A DNA stretch of 64,000 nt from Medakamo hakoo (lineage: Eukaryota; Chlorophyta; Trebouxiophyceae; Coccomyxaceae), in assembly GCA_026636295.1 (NCBI GenBank), contig CP089456.1, positions 806,001-870,000 on the forward strand, in the 5' to 3' direction. The position numbers were made by a program, and so were the translations under genes. The notes beneath the pieces were generated by a model. It was not told the DNA's origin, did not search any database, and saw nothing but the letters and a program-made list of their open reading frames with translations. Below, one piece after another: positions 1 through 9,540 of the stretch; positions within the stretch are counted from its first letter, which is position 1, and each line of letters opens with the position of its first letter.

Positions 1-689
1 GGGCGGGACGTGCCGACCTGGGGTGAGGCCGACGCGCCTCGCGGCGCTTTGCGCACTGAGGACGCGGCGGCGGCGGCCGTGTCGGCGGCACTCTCACCGC
101 CGGCACCACCACCGCGGCGAGCGGGTTCGGGTTGCTTGCGTTTGCCCGCGCCGCGCCGGCCGCCGCCGCCGTCCACGGACGCGGCCCGGCCAAGGAGGGA
201 CTGCGGCTGGGGTGGAGGGGCGCCGGCAGCAGCGGCGCCACCGCCGTGTCCACCACCACCCCAGCTGTGCAGGGAGCCTTCACCACCGCCACCAGCGACG
301 GCGCCGGCGGCCGGGTTGTCGGCGGACGTGACAGGGCGCCAGGCGGACGGAGGCGGGGCAGCAGCTGTTGCTGCCTGAGGTTGGAGCGCCGCGGCCGTCG
401 CGCCGAGCGGCCGCGTGTCCACCGCTTTGAACGCGGTGCCACCGCCACCCTCACCACCCACGGCTTGCTTGGACGCAGACGGCGGGCGTGGGAAGGTCAG
501 GGCGGATGGAGGGAGGGCGGCCGCGGCCGCGGCGTGCGCGGCAGCAAACGCGGCTGCGCCGCCGTCCTCGGGCAGGGACCGGGAGGCTTCGGCGAAAAAG
601 GGCAGCGGCGCGCCCGTCATGCGCCTGTCGAGCAGGCGCAGCTTGTCCGCGGACGACCGCGAGTCGTCGCGCGGAGGGGGCAGGGACAT
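1..689 (-). CDS. Hypothetical protein, 5' part only (runs off left edge)
   Basis: An open minus-strand frame begins at an ATG at 689 and stays free of stops to the first base, giving about 229 N-terminal residues. The first 45 residues look like real protein: MSLPPPRDDSRSSADKLRLL, followed by DRRMTGAPLPFF. After that the sequence is rich in Ala, Gly and Pro, with Gly/His runs around residues 140-165 and a short basic stretch (GKRKQPEPARR). I recognise no domain. It lies downstream of and in the same direction as the glycyl-tRNA synthetase gene, about 330 bp from its stop. The rest of the protein and any introns lie outside the window. I infer a real gene because the frame is long, starts with a charged non-repetitive segment and fills the space. 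A low-complexity GC-rich shadow frame remains possible. Confidence 0.5.
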   Translation of the reverse strand, partial: MSLPPPRDDSRSSADKLRLLDRRMTGAPLPFFAEASRSLPEDGGAAAFAAAHAAAAAALPPSALTFPRPPSASKQAVGGEGGGGTAFKAVDTRPLGATAAALQPQAATAAAPPPSAWRPVTSADNPAAGAVAGGGGEGSLHSWGGGGHGGGAAAAGAPPPQPQSLLGRAASVDGGGGRRGAGKRKQPEPARRGGGAGGESAADTAAAAASSVRKAPRGASASPQVGTSR

Positions 690-829
690 GGAGCGAGAGC
701 GCGAGGCGTGTTTTGTTCTGCGCGAATCAATTTGAAACAGTCTCGCCGGCCGGCGCGCGGAAGTCCAGAGCCAAAGCGGCTCAGCCCTCGGGCCGCACGT
801 GTGCACCGCCTCTGGACAGGAGGCTGGAT

Positions 830-863
<34 letters not shown>

Positions 864-1020
864 CTCCTGCGCGCGCGAGGGAGGGACGAGGAGGGCGGGT
901 TGGGCGCGCACGCCCCCTTCGGAGAGAGGAAAAGAAAAAGTGGGGCACCGACCCTCGACACGCCCTCCTCTCTCCACCTCTCCCTCCATCCATCCACCCC
1001 CACCTCCACTCCTCTCCCCA
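690..1020. other. Intergenic spacer between GlyRS and the left-edge gene
   Basis: This spacer holds the 3' flank of the GlyRS gene and the presumed promoter of the left-edge gene. It contains a TG dinucleotide run at 835-862. No TATA-like element, tRNA or convincing small gene was seen. Confidence 0.6.
835..862. repeat. (TG)n microsatellite
   Basis: About 14 uninterrupted TG units lie in the spacer between two minus-strand genes. Confidence 0.9.
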
Positions 1021-4000
1021 TCAAAACCCGGGCAGCTCGTCCAGTTTGGCCACGCCATCCGCCAGGCTCGCCACCGCCCGCAGTAAAGCCAGCCGATTCG
1101 CCCTCACGCCCTCGTCTTCGCACATGACAAACACCGAGTCGAAAAACGCGGCGACGGGCGCGTCGAGTGGGGCGACGGCGTCGATGAACGCCGCGAGCGG
1201 CGCGCGCGCGGGCAGGGCCTCACGCGCCTTCAACGCCGCCGCCCACAGGTCGGACTCCGGTTTTCCCTCAAACAGGGCCGGGTCGACGGCGGCGAACGGG
1301 TCGCCGGCCGCCGCCTTGGCCTTGGCCAGGCGGGCCGGGCGGGCGAGGGCGCCGACGGCCGTCGCGAGGCGCGACGCGCCCGGCCCCGCCGCGAGCTCGG
1401 TGTCCAGGTCCGCGGCCGTGGCCGCCGCCAGGGCCGGGTCGTCGCCGCGGGCGGCCAGGGCAGCCCGCACGGCTTCAGGGGCCAGGCCACGGTCGAGGAG
1501 CGCCTGTTCCAGGCGCCGGCCAATGAAGGAAACGACGGCCTCGGCTGTGGCTTCGTCCACCGAGATCGGCTGCAAGGCCGCGGCCGCTTTCACCGCCGCG
1601 CCCAGCTGGAAGGGCGCGGAGGGTCCCCGGGCCAGCAGCGTCTCCAAGAGGCCGACGGCGGCACGGCGCAGGCCGTACGGGTCGGCGGACGCCGAGGGCG
1701 CGCACCCGGCGGCGATGAGGCCGACGAGCGAGTCCAGGCGGTCGGAGACGGCCAGGAGCGCGCCCGCGGCGCTCGCCGGCGTGTCGTCGCCCGCGTACCG
1801 GGGTAGGACGGCCTCGTAGATGGCGTCCGCGACGGGGGCGGGCAGCCCATCCCGGCGCGCGTAGTGGCGGCCCATGACGCCGCCCAGGGCCGGCATTTCG
1901 CGGACGACGGCCGTCGCCGCGTCGGCGCGCGCGAGCCGGGCGGCGGGCGTGGCGGTCGGCAACGCCGCCACGACGTCCTCGCCCATGACGGCCGCGACGG
2001 AGGGCAGCAAGGCTTCGACACGGCGCGTCTTGTCGAGCAGGGACCCCAACTCCCGGTGGAAGGCGATGCCGCCGAGTTCGGGGAGTGCGTCTTCCAGCGT
2101 GCGCGCACAGTCCGCCTCGTAGAAAAACTTGGCGTCCTCAAAGCGCGCCCGCAGGACGGCTTCGTTGCCCTCGATGACGGCGGGCGGGTCGATGGCCCCA
2201 TTGGCCACCAGCACAAAGTGGGGCAGCAGGGAGCCGTCGCCGGCCGCCGCGTCCTCGACCGGGAAGTAGCGCTGGTGCTTCTTCATAACCATCACCAGCA
2301 CGTCGGCGGGCAGGTCCAGGAAGCACGGGTCGAAGGCGCCCAGGAGCGGGCGCGGCGCTTCCGCCAGGCGGGCCGTCTCGGCCAGCAGGCCGGCCATGAG
2401 CGGGCCGGACGGGATGCGGCCGCCGACGGAGGCCGCCGCGGCCGACGCGCCGGCGCGGATGGCGGCCTCGCGGTCCGCCGCGGAGAGCGTGATGCCGGCG
2501 GCCGCGAGCGCGTCCTCGTAGCCGGCCGCGTCGGACAGCGGCAGGTCGGGCGCGGAGGGGCCGGACCGCAGGCCGCGGCTGGCCCGGCCGGCGGCCGGGA
2601 CGCCCAGCCCGGACAGGCCCAGCAGGCGGGAGCCGTGGAGGGCGACCAGCCAGCGGACGGGGCGCGAAAAGGCCGGGCCGCCGGCCGACCAGCGCATCGT
2701 GCGGCCAAACGCCAGGGACGACAGCAGGCCGGGGAGGGACGCTTCCAGGGCGTCCGCCGCGCGTTCGCCCGCCGACTTGGCAGTGCCCCACACGTACTCC
2801 ACGCCTTTGGCGTCGGCCTCGACGTCGACGGTCGCTGGGTCAATGCCATTCTTCGAGCAGAAGCCGAGCAACGCTTTTGTCGGCTCCTTGCCGCCCTCCC
2901 CACCAAACGCGGCTTTGGCGGGCGGGCCGCGCACCCGGGCTTCCGCGTCGTCGCCCGCGGGGGCCAGGTCCGCCACGCGCACGACCAGGCGGCGCGGCGT
3001 CGCGTCGACGGTGACGGGCCCGTGCGCCAGGCGGGCTTTGGAGAGCAAGGCGGGGAAGCGTTCCGCCAGTTGGGCGGCCGCCGCGTCCGCGTCGTCGGGC
3101 GGCAGCTCCTCCACGCCAATCTCCAGGACAAAGGGAGCGGGGGCGTCGGGGTACGGGCCGTCGCCCGCGGGAGTGGGAGGACACGGCGCGCCGCCCTCGC
3201 CCGCCTCCTTCAGCAGCGGGTGGCCGAGCTCCTCGCGGCGCGCGGTCCACAGCGCCGCGACGCGCCGCGCCAGGCCCCTCATCGCCGCGAACGAGCCGGC
3301 CCGGTCCGAGACGGACACGGCGCCGCGGGCGTCCATGACGTTGAAGGCGTGGCTCATTTTCAGCAGTTGGCCGTAGGCGGGGATGGGCAGCCCGGCGTCG
3401 AGCAGGCGCGCCGCCTCCGACGCGTGGCCGTCAAACGCGCCGCGCTGGGCGGCCACGTCGGCCGCGTCCAGGTTGTAGCACGACCACTCGAACTCGGACT
3501 GGAGCAGCATTTCCCCGTACGTCAGGCCCGGCGCGCCGCCCTCCCCGCCGCCCGGCGTGTACCGAATGTCCGTGAAGTGCGTGGCGCCCTGCAGCGTGGA
3601 CACGATGCGCTCCAGGCCGTACGTGACCTCGACGGCGGGCACGGGCAGGGGCAGGCCGCCGACCTGCTGGAAGTACGTGAACTGGGTGACCTCCTGCCCG
3701 TCCAGCCAGACCTCCCAGCCCAGGCCCCAGGCGCCCAGGGCCGGGTTCTCCCAGTTGTCTTCGACGAAACGGACGTCGTGCGCGCGCGTGTCGATGCCCA
3801 GGGCTTCGAGCGAGCCCAGGAACAGTTCCTGCGGGTTGCCCGGGTCCGGCTTCAAGATGACTTGGAACTGGGTGTGGCACTGCAACCGGTTGGGGTTGGA
3901 CCCGTACCGGGAATCGTCCGGCCGCACCGACGGTTCCACGTACGCGACGGACCAGGGCTCCGGGCCCAGGACGCGCAGGAAGGTCGCCGGGTTCATGGTG

Positions 4001-4656
4001 CCCGCGCCGACCTCCGAGTTGTGCGGCTGCCACAGGGCGCAGCCGACGGACGCCCAGTAGGACTGGAGGCGGGAGATGACTTCTTGGAAGGAGAGCGCGC
4101 CAGGGTTGGAGAGCGTGCCGCCGTTGGGCAGGGGGACGGCGCGTGGGGATGGAGTGGCGGCGGCGACGGTGGCGGGCGGCGCGGGCGGCGCCGCGGCCGC
4201 GCTGGCAGCAGCAGCCGCCAGGTTGGGCCGCGGCAGCCCGCCATTCCCAGCAGCGGACGCCGCGCACCGCACGCAACACCTGTGCACGCTGACCCGGCCG
4301 CCCAGCACGGTGGCGGGCGGGCGAGAGGCGGGCGGCAGGACGGCCGGGCAGCAAGGGCTGTGTGGTGAGGGAGAGGCGTGGAGGGGCGTGGTCGGGAGAG
4401 AGCGTGAGGGCGTGGCCAGCAGCCGTCGGCGGCGAATTGAGCGTGGGGCGAGCGTGGCGGGCGGCAGCAAGTCTCCGACCACTCTCCCTCGCGCTTGTCG
4501 CAGAGTGCGCGGGCTTGTGCTCCCAGACAATGCCAGCCACAGCCGGGGAGAGTGCGTGCGTGCCTCCCCGACAAAAAAAACGCACCGCGGCCGCGCCACG
4601 CGCCGCGCCGCCGCGGCCGCGGCCAGCGGCGACAGCCGGCACACGCACGCCCTCAT
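1021..4656 (-). CDS. Organellar glycyl-tRNA synthetase, fused alpha and beta subunits
   Basis: This is a bacterial-type class II glycyl-tRNA synthetase that charges tRNA-Gly in the plastid and perhaps mitochondrion (plant EDD1-like). The single-exon protein has about 1211 residues. A roughly 200-residue Ala/Arg/Pro/Ser-rich leader fits a transit peptide. The alpha subunit follows from about residue 203, with conserved motifs FQEVISRLQSYW, GAGTMNPATFLRVLGPEPW and QCHTQFQVILKPDP. The beta subunit starts near EIGVEELPP (about residue 515) and runs through MKKHQRYFPVED to the C-terminal DALR-like anticodon-binding part, ending FDSVFVMCEDEGVRANRLAL. In bacteria the two subunits are usually separate genes; fusion is typical of plastid enzymes. 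The ATG at 4656 is the first in frame; a TTG lies 10 codons upstream. It is divergent from the ESV1-like gene with 211 bp between start codons. Confidence 0.96.
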   Translation of the reverse strand: MRACVCRLSPLAAAAAARRVARPRCVFFVGEARTHSPRLWLALSGSTSPRTLRQARGRVVGDLLPPATLAPRSIRRRRLLATPSRSLPTTPLHASPSPHSPCCPAVLPPASRPPATVLGGRVSVHRCCVRCAASAAGNGGLPRPNLAAAAASAAAAPPAPPATVAAATPSPRAVPLPNGGTLSNPGALSFQEVISRLQSYWASVGCALWQPHNSEVGAGTMNPATFLRVLGPEPWSVAYVEPSVRPDDSRYGSNPNRLQCHTQFQVILKPDPGNPQELFLGSLEALGIDTRAHDVRFVEDNWENPALGAWGLGWEVWLDGQEVTQFTYFQQVGGLPLPVPAVEVTYGLERIVSTLQGATHFTDIRYTPGGGEGGAPGLTYGEMLLQSEFEWSCYNLDAADVAAQRGAFDGHASEAARLLDAGLPIPAYGQLLKMSHAFNVMDARGAVSVSDRAGSFAAMRGLARRVAALWTARREELGHPLLKEAGEGGAPCPPTPAGDGPYPDAPAPFVLEIGVEELPPDDADAAAAQLAERFPALLSKARLAHGPVTVDATPRRLVVRVADLAPAGDDAEARVRGPPAKAAFGGEGGKEPTKALLGFCSKNGIDPATVDVEADAKGVEYVWGTAKSAGERAADALEASLPGLLSSLAFGRTMRWSAGGPAFSRPVRWLVALHGSRLLGLSGLGVPAAGRASRGLRSGPSAPDLPLSDAAGYEDALAAAGITLSAADREAAIRAGASAAAASVGGRIPSGPLMAGLLAETARLAEAPRPLLGAFDPCFLDLPADVLVMVMKKHQRYFPVEDAAAGDGSLLPHFVLVANGAIDPPAVIEGNEAVLRARFEDAKFFYEADCARTLEDALPELGGIAFHRELGSLLDKTRRVEALLPSVAAVMGEDVVAALPTATPAARLARADAATAVVREMPALGGVMGRHYARRDGLPAPVADAIYEAVLPRYAGDDTPASAAGALLAVSDRLDSLVGLIAAGCAPSASADPYGLRRAAVGLLETLLARGPSAPFQLGAAVKAAAALQPISVDEATAEAVVSFIGRRLEQALLDRGLAPEAVRAALAARGDDPALAAATAADLDTELAAGPGASRLATAVGALARPARLAKAKAAAGDPFAAVDPALFEGKPESDLWAAALKAREALPARAPLAAFIDAVAPLDAPVAAFFDSVFVMCEDEGVRANRLALLRAVASLADGVAKLDELPGF

Positions 4657-4867
4657 TTGTTTCACGGTATGGACCCTTGAACGCAAGGGCTCGGGGCGTC
4701 AGCCCTGCGGTGCACTTTGCCAGCGACGCGAGGGAGAGGGCGTGCGCGCGTCGCCCGTTGTTTTTTCTTTGGAACGAGCGTGTGGAGCCTGGCTTGTTCC
4801 GGCCGCGCACTCGTGCTTTTTTTTGTGTGGCGCGAGAGAAGGGGCGCCCACACGCCCGCACAAAACC

Positions 4868-6714
4868 ATGCGGGCCACCCTCCCGGCACCGCGCGCCCGG
4901 TGGGCGTCTGTCTCAGCTACACGGCCGACCCCATTTCACCCCCGGCCGTGCCGCCCCGTCGCCGCCGCCAGCCCGACTGCGCAAGAAGAGGGCGAAGCGA
5001 AAGCATCGGCCACGAGCAGCAGCACACCGGCCGACGTCAAACAGCCCGCCTTCCTGTCCGACCTCATCGCGTTCGAGGTCCGTAGACGCTGGGGTGTGCT
5101 GCTTGCTCGTGTGTGTCTTTCGAGAAAAGGGCGCTGGCGTCCCGCGTTCCGAGAGACCGCCGCGTTTCTTTTTTCGCGTGGACCTCGCGCCCTCACCCTG
5201 TCAGTCCACCACCCACACACAACAACCCAACAGTCCCAGGCCGGCGCGCCCGTCCCCGCCCCCGCCAGCCCGGACGACCTCATTGGCCGGGCGGTGCGTT
5301 TGCGTTTTGGAAAGAGTGCGAAGCCTCCCTCATTTTTGCTCCCTTGCCTCTCTCACACACATCCCCACCACACCCATCCCACCTCCACCCCCAGACCTCA
5401 GCTCTGGAAGCCGCGCGCGCGGCCCTGGCCGACGTCCGCGCCCGCGCGCCCGACCGTGGGGTCGGGCCGACTTCATCTACCTATTCTTCTCGCCCGTCCA
5501 GCTTTGAGTTTTCGTCCGGGCGGCGGGACGGGTTGGGCCTGGCGCGCGAGGCTGGAGCGTCCACACCGCCGCCGCCGCCGCTCCCGCCGCCGCCCCAGCT
5601 GCAACGCGAACCCGCGGCCGCCTCACCCGCCCCCGTCCTGGATTTCGCTGAACCGCCCACCGTCCCGGACTCGCTCTTCCTGCCATCCCAGCTCGCTGCC
5701 GACGCGGCCCGGGCCCGGGCGACGACGGAGCTGCCGCCCCTGCAGTCGGTGCTGGACCTGACGTCCGCGGCCGCGCCGCCGACCCGGCACGGCGCTGCAG
5801 CGGTGGAAGCCGACACCAAAACCGCTCCGGCTGTGGCCGCCCAGATTCTCGAAGACGGCAAGGGCACCTTGCCCGACGGCACCGTCTACGAGCGCGACAG
5901 CGGCGAAGAGCGCGGCCCCAACGGCCTGTGGCACCGGTGGACGCGCTTGCGCGGCGTCTCCCACGGCGGCAAGGTGGAATGGCAGGAGTGCTGGTGGGAG
6001 ACGACGGACTGGGCGGGGCGCAAGGAGATGGGCGCGGAAAAGACGGGCTGCTCGCTGGCGGGAGACGCGTGGCGGGAAGCGTGGCGCGAAGCCATCGGGT
6101 TTGACGCGCAGACCGGCGAGCCGACGGTCGAGCGGACCGCGCACAAGTGGGCGCAGGAGGCGGGGACCAACGCGGAGTGGGAGGAGAAGTGGGGCGAGCA
6201 CTACTGGGCGTCCGGGAAAGCGTCCAAACACGCGGACAAGTGGGCGCGGTCGGGGCCGGACGTCTGGCACGAGCGGTGGGGCGAGGACTACCTCGGCGGC
6301 GGGAGCGATGGGTGCGTCAAGTGGACGGACAAGTGGGCTGAGAGGGAGCGCCCCCCCACGGACGGCGGCGGCTGGGACAAGTGGGGCGACAAGTGGGAGG
6401 AGCGGTTCGAGGGCGGCGTCGGGCGGAAGTCTGGGGAGACGTGGAGCGCGGGCGCGGGCGGCGAGACCTACAACCGGTGGTGGGCGGAGGAGCACGAGGG
6501 CGGCGGGTGGGTGCGCAAGCACGGCCACTCCACGAGCGGGGAGGCCTGGGATTCTCGCGAACAGCAGGACACGTACTACAACCCCATCCCGCATTTCACG
6601 TACGCCATGGCCGTCAACCACTCGCCCGTGTTGCGGGATTTGGCGGTCCTGCCGCGCGAGGAGGGCGGAGGTGAGGCAGACGATGGGTTGGGGGATGGGG
6701 TGGGGAGTCTCTGA
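4868..6714 (+). CDS. ESV1/LESV-family tryptophan-rich starch-granule protein
   Basis: This gene resembles EARLY STARVATION 1 and LIKE ESV1, plastid proteins that bind starch glucans and control granule organisation and degradation. Exons are 4868-5077, 5240-5293 and 5395-6714, giving about 527 residues. The N-terminus is Arg/Ala/Pro-rich with few acidic residues, as in a transit peptide. A Pro-rich linker follows. The C-terminal half is a Trp-rich domain of repeated elements such as WEEKWGEHYW, WTDKWAE and WDKWGDKWEERF, then NRWWAEEHEGGGWVRKHG. The Trp/Lys/Glu periodicity and the final YYNPIPHFTYAMAVNHSP block are characteristic of the family. Both introns are short (162 and 101 nt); the first is a multiple of three and stop-free. 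Presence of the family points to the green lineage with starch in the plastid. Confidence 0.85.
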
Positions 6715-6885
6715 GAGGGGGAGCGTTTGCCAGTTTTCTTTTCTGTTATTCTTTTTTGCATGGATTTGTTTGATGTGTTTCGAGCGTGCGGTGAGGGCTG
6801 TGGCGGTCGGGCGGAGCAGGAAAAAGATGGATGATGGAATGGATGGAGGTGCGTGCGGGAGAGGTCGGGCCGGACACAACGAAGA

Positions 6886-9519
6886 ATGACCGCGGCTTCC
6901 GACTTTGCGTCGCGTGCGGCGACCTTTTTGGCCAAGCGCCTGGGCTCCGCCCTTGGCGCTGGTGAGTCAGAGGATGTCGCGAGCGAGCCAGCCAGGGTGG
7001 AGGGTGAGGGCGGACGCCAGCATCATCGCCCGGACGGCGGGACGAGTGTGGGCGGCCATGCGCCGACGGACCGCGCCGACCTGGCCGCGGTCCGACCGGC
7101 GCGGCCCGACCTGGCCGCGCGGCCCGCCATCACGTACGCCGACCACGCCGGCGCCGCATTGCCGGCACCATCCGCTCTGACGGCCAGCCTGGCGCTGCTT
7201 CAGTCCCGCCTGCACACCAATCCGCACTCCCAGCACGCGGCGCTGGTCGGTGGAGAAAACGATGACGCGGCAGACTGGTTGAGGTCGGCCGTGCTGCGCC
7301 TGGCCCGCGCGCCTCCAGGCTACGAGGCCGTGCTCACGTCAGGCGCGACGGCGGGGCTGGCCCTGATTGCCAGTTCCTTCCCGTGGACGACCCGCTCGCG
7401 CTTTGCGCACACGCGGGACAACCACACGTCCGTCGTGGGCGTGCGGGCGGGCGTGCTCAGCACCGGCGGGTCCGTGCTCGTCGTGGAGCCGTCTGAGGAC
7501 GGCCGCCTGGCCGTCGTCGCGGGACCGCTGTCCCGCCGCCCTGCTGCAGACGACGACGACGCAGCCGACCCACCCACGTCCACCCCGTGCCTGTTCGCCT
7601 CCCCGCTGGAATCCAATTTCAGTGGGGCCCGCTACCCTGCCGACCTGGGCGGCCGGGTGCGCACGGGCGGGACTGCGTCCACCACGACTTCCCTCTCCGC
7701 CCGGCCGGGCGAAGACTGGTTTGTGCTGCTAGACGCGGCCAAGGCCGCCGGGTCCGGCCACCCACCCGACCTAACCGCACTGCTGGAATCCGGTTCCCCC
7801 GTCGACTTTGTGCCGCTGTCTTTTTACAAGCTGTTCGGCGCGCCGACCGGCCTGGGCGCGCTCGTCCTCTCCCCACGCGGTTTAGCAGCCCTCCAGTCCG
7901 ACCGGCGCTACTTCGGTGGCGGCACGGTCGCGTCCATCGCCACCGACGACGATTTCGTGCGCCTGCGCCCCGGGCCCGCCGGCTTGGAAGACGGGACGCC
8001 GGATTTTTTGGGGTGCGTCCTCGCCGTCGCGGGCTGGAAGGCGTGGGCGGAGGACCGCGGCGGGCCGGCGGGGACGGCGCGAGCTGCTGACGCGGCGGCG
8101 AGCCGGCTGGCAGAAGGCTTAGTGCGGCTGCGCCATGCGAATGGAAGGCGGATGGTGGTTGTGTACGGGCGGTGGCCCGGTGCACAGACCAAACAGACGG
8201 CGCCGCCTTGGACCGTCGGCGGCCCACCTGCGGGCGCCGTCGGCCAGGGGCCCGTCGTCGCCTTTAACCTCCTCGACCCAGGAGGTCACGCGGTGCCCTA
8301 TCGTGCCGTCGAACGCTTAGCCGCCCTGCGCGGCGTCCTGCTGCGCGGCGGCGCCCTGTGCAACCCGGGCGCGGCCGAAGCCGCGCTCGGCCTGACGGCA
8401 GCCGACGCGCGCGCGGCTGCGGCTGCCGGGCGGGCCTGCTGGGACGGCGCGCACCCGGCGCCCGTGTCAGGCGGGCCTGCCGGCGTGGTGCGGGCCAGCT
8501 TCGGTGCTGAGTCGACACTGCAAGACGCGGACGCGGTCCTGGCCGTCGTGGAGGCATGCTTCGCCAGCCAAGCCGGCGGCCTGCTGCCCCGCCCCGCCCC
8601 GGTGGTGGTGGGCGCCTCCAACGCGCCGCCCACCCGCGTCGGCACTGTCGAATCTTTCTTCATCTACCCGGTCAAAGGCGCGCCCGGTTTCACGCCGCCG
8701 ACCGGCGCCTGGCCCCTCAGTTCCAGCCGGGGCGGCCTCGCGTTTGACCGCGCGTGGGCCGCCGTCGGCCGCCCGGCCGGCGGTGGGGCCGCACGCCCGC
8801 TCTCCCCCCGGACTGCACCCAGGCTGAGCCGCCTGGGTGTGAGCCTGGAACTGGTGGACGATGGTCGCGGGGCGACACTGACGCTGCGGGCGCCGTGGGT
8901 GGAGGGCAGCGAGGCGCTGCGCGTCGACGCGGCCGACACGAGCGCAGGTGGCGCACCCGCCGACGCCTGGCTGACGGCCGCCCTGGGCGTGGCCGCCCGC
9001 CTGGTCCGGTGGGATGGAGACAGGGCGGCAGCGCCCTCCTCCCCCCCTCCTCCTCGCCCATCGCCGACGCCGTCGTCTTTCGCGAATGAGGCGGACCTGC
9101 TGCTCGTGTCCCGGCCGTCGCTGGCCGCCCTGGCCGCCCGCCTGGGGGAGGCGGGCGCGGCGGCGGCGGACGCGCGGCGCTTCCGGCCGAATGTCGTCGT
9201 AGGGAGCGATGCCAACACACCCCTACCCCCTCATGCCGAAGATGGGTGGGCGGGCGTGCGGTTTGGTGCGGACGGCGGCAGCCTAGGCCCGGCGTTTGCC
9301 TCGGCTGGGCCGTGTGCTCGGTGCGGGGCTGTGAACGCCGACCCCGAGGGCGGCGGCAGCGGCAGCTCCGGAGCGAAGCAGCCGCTGCTGGAGTTGGCGA
9401 CTTACAGGCGGGCAGAAGGAGGTGGGATCCTGTTTGGCGCGCTGTTCAACCGGGTAGGCAGCGGCGGCGAAAGAGGAGCGGTGGTGCGGGTCGGGGCCGG
9501 AGTGTTCGCATCAGTATAG
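6886..9519 (+). CDS. Molybdenum cofactor sulfurase (ABA3/HMCS type)
   Basis: This enzyme adds the terminal sulfur to molybdenum cofactor for aldehyde oxidase and xanthine dehydrogenase. The 877-residue protein has a NifS-like PLP domain (about residues 70-560) and a C-terminal MOSC domain. Visible motifs are YADHAGAALP at the start of the sulfurase domain, NPHSQHAA, TSGATAGLAL, FVLLDAAKAAG, the PLP-lysine region PLSFYKLFGAPTGLGAL, and the persulfide-cysteine loop GGALCNPGA. The MOSC N-terminal beta-barrel starts at about VESFFIYPVKGAPGF, and RFRPNVVVGSD marks the MOSC core. The ATG at 6886 was chosen over an upstream in-frame start at 6853. A 60-nt stretch at 6961-7020 has intron-like ends (GTGAGT...CAG) and is in frame, so it may be a retained or optional intron. 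The stop is only 21 bp before the next gene's ATG. Confidence 0.92.
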   Translation: MTAASDFASRAATFLAKRLGSALGAGESEDVASEPARVEGEGGRQHHRPDGGTSVGGHAPTDRADLAAVRPARPDLAARPAITYADHAGAALPAPSALTASLALLQSRLHTNPHSQHAALVGGENDDAADWLRSAVLRLARAPPGYEAVLTSGATAGLALIASSFPWTTRSRFAHTRDNHTSVVGVRAGVLSTGGSVLVVEPSEDGRLAVVAGPLSRRPAADDDDAADPPTSTPCLFASPLESNFSGARYPADLGGRVRTGGTASTTTSLSARPGEDWFVLLDAAKAAGSGHPPDLTALLESGSPVDFVPLSFYKLFGAPTGLGALVLSPRGLAALQSDRRYFGGGTVASIATDDDFVRLRPGPAGLEDGTPDFLGCVLAVAGWKAWAEDRGGPAGTARAADAAASRLAEGLVRLRHANGRRMVVVYGRWPGAQTKQTAPPWTVGGPPAGAVGQGPVVAFNLLDPGGHAVPYRAVERLAALRGVLLRGGALCNPGAAEAALGLTAADARAAAAAGRACWDGAHPAPVSGGPAGVVRASFGAESTLQDADAVLAVVEACFASQAGGLLPRPAPVVVGASNAPPTRVGTVESFFIYPVKGAPGFTPPTGAWPLSSSRGGLAFDRAWAAVGRPAGGGAARPLSPRTAPRLSRLGVSLELVDDGRGATLTLRAPWVEGSEALRVDAADTSAGGAPADAWLTAALGVAARLVRWDGDRAAAPSSPPPPRPSPTPSSFANEADLLLVSRPSLAALAARLGEAGAAAADARRFRPNVVVGSDANTPLPPHAEDGWAGVRFGADGGSLGPAFASAGPCARCGAVNADPEGGGSGSSGAKQPLLELATYRRAEGGGILFGALFNRVGSGGERGAVVRVGAGVFASV

Positions 9520-9540
9520 AGTTTTTGGCGGCCCGCATGC

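Noticed and set aside
1864-4368. An 834-codon plus-strand open frame
   Set aside because: It is antisense to the glycyl-tRNA synthetase gene; the translation is Arg/Gly/Gln-rich with no domain, a GC-rich shadow.
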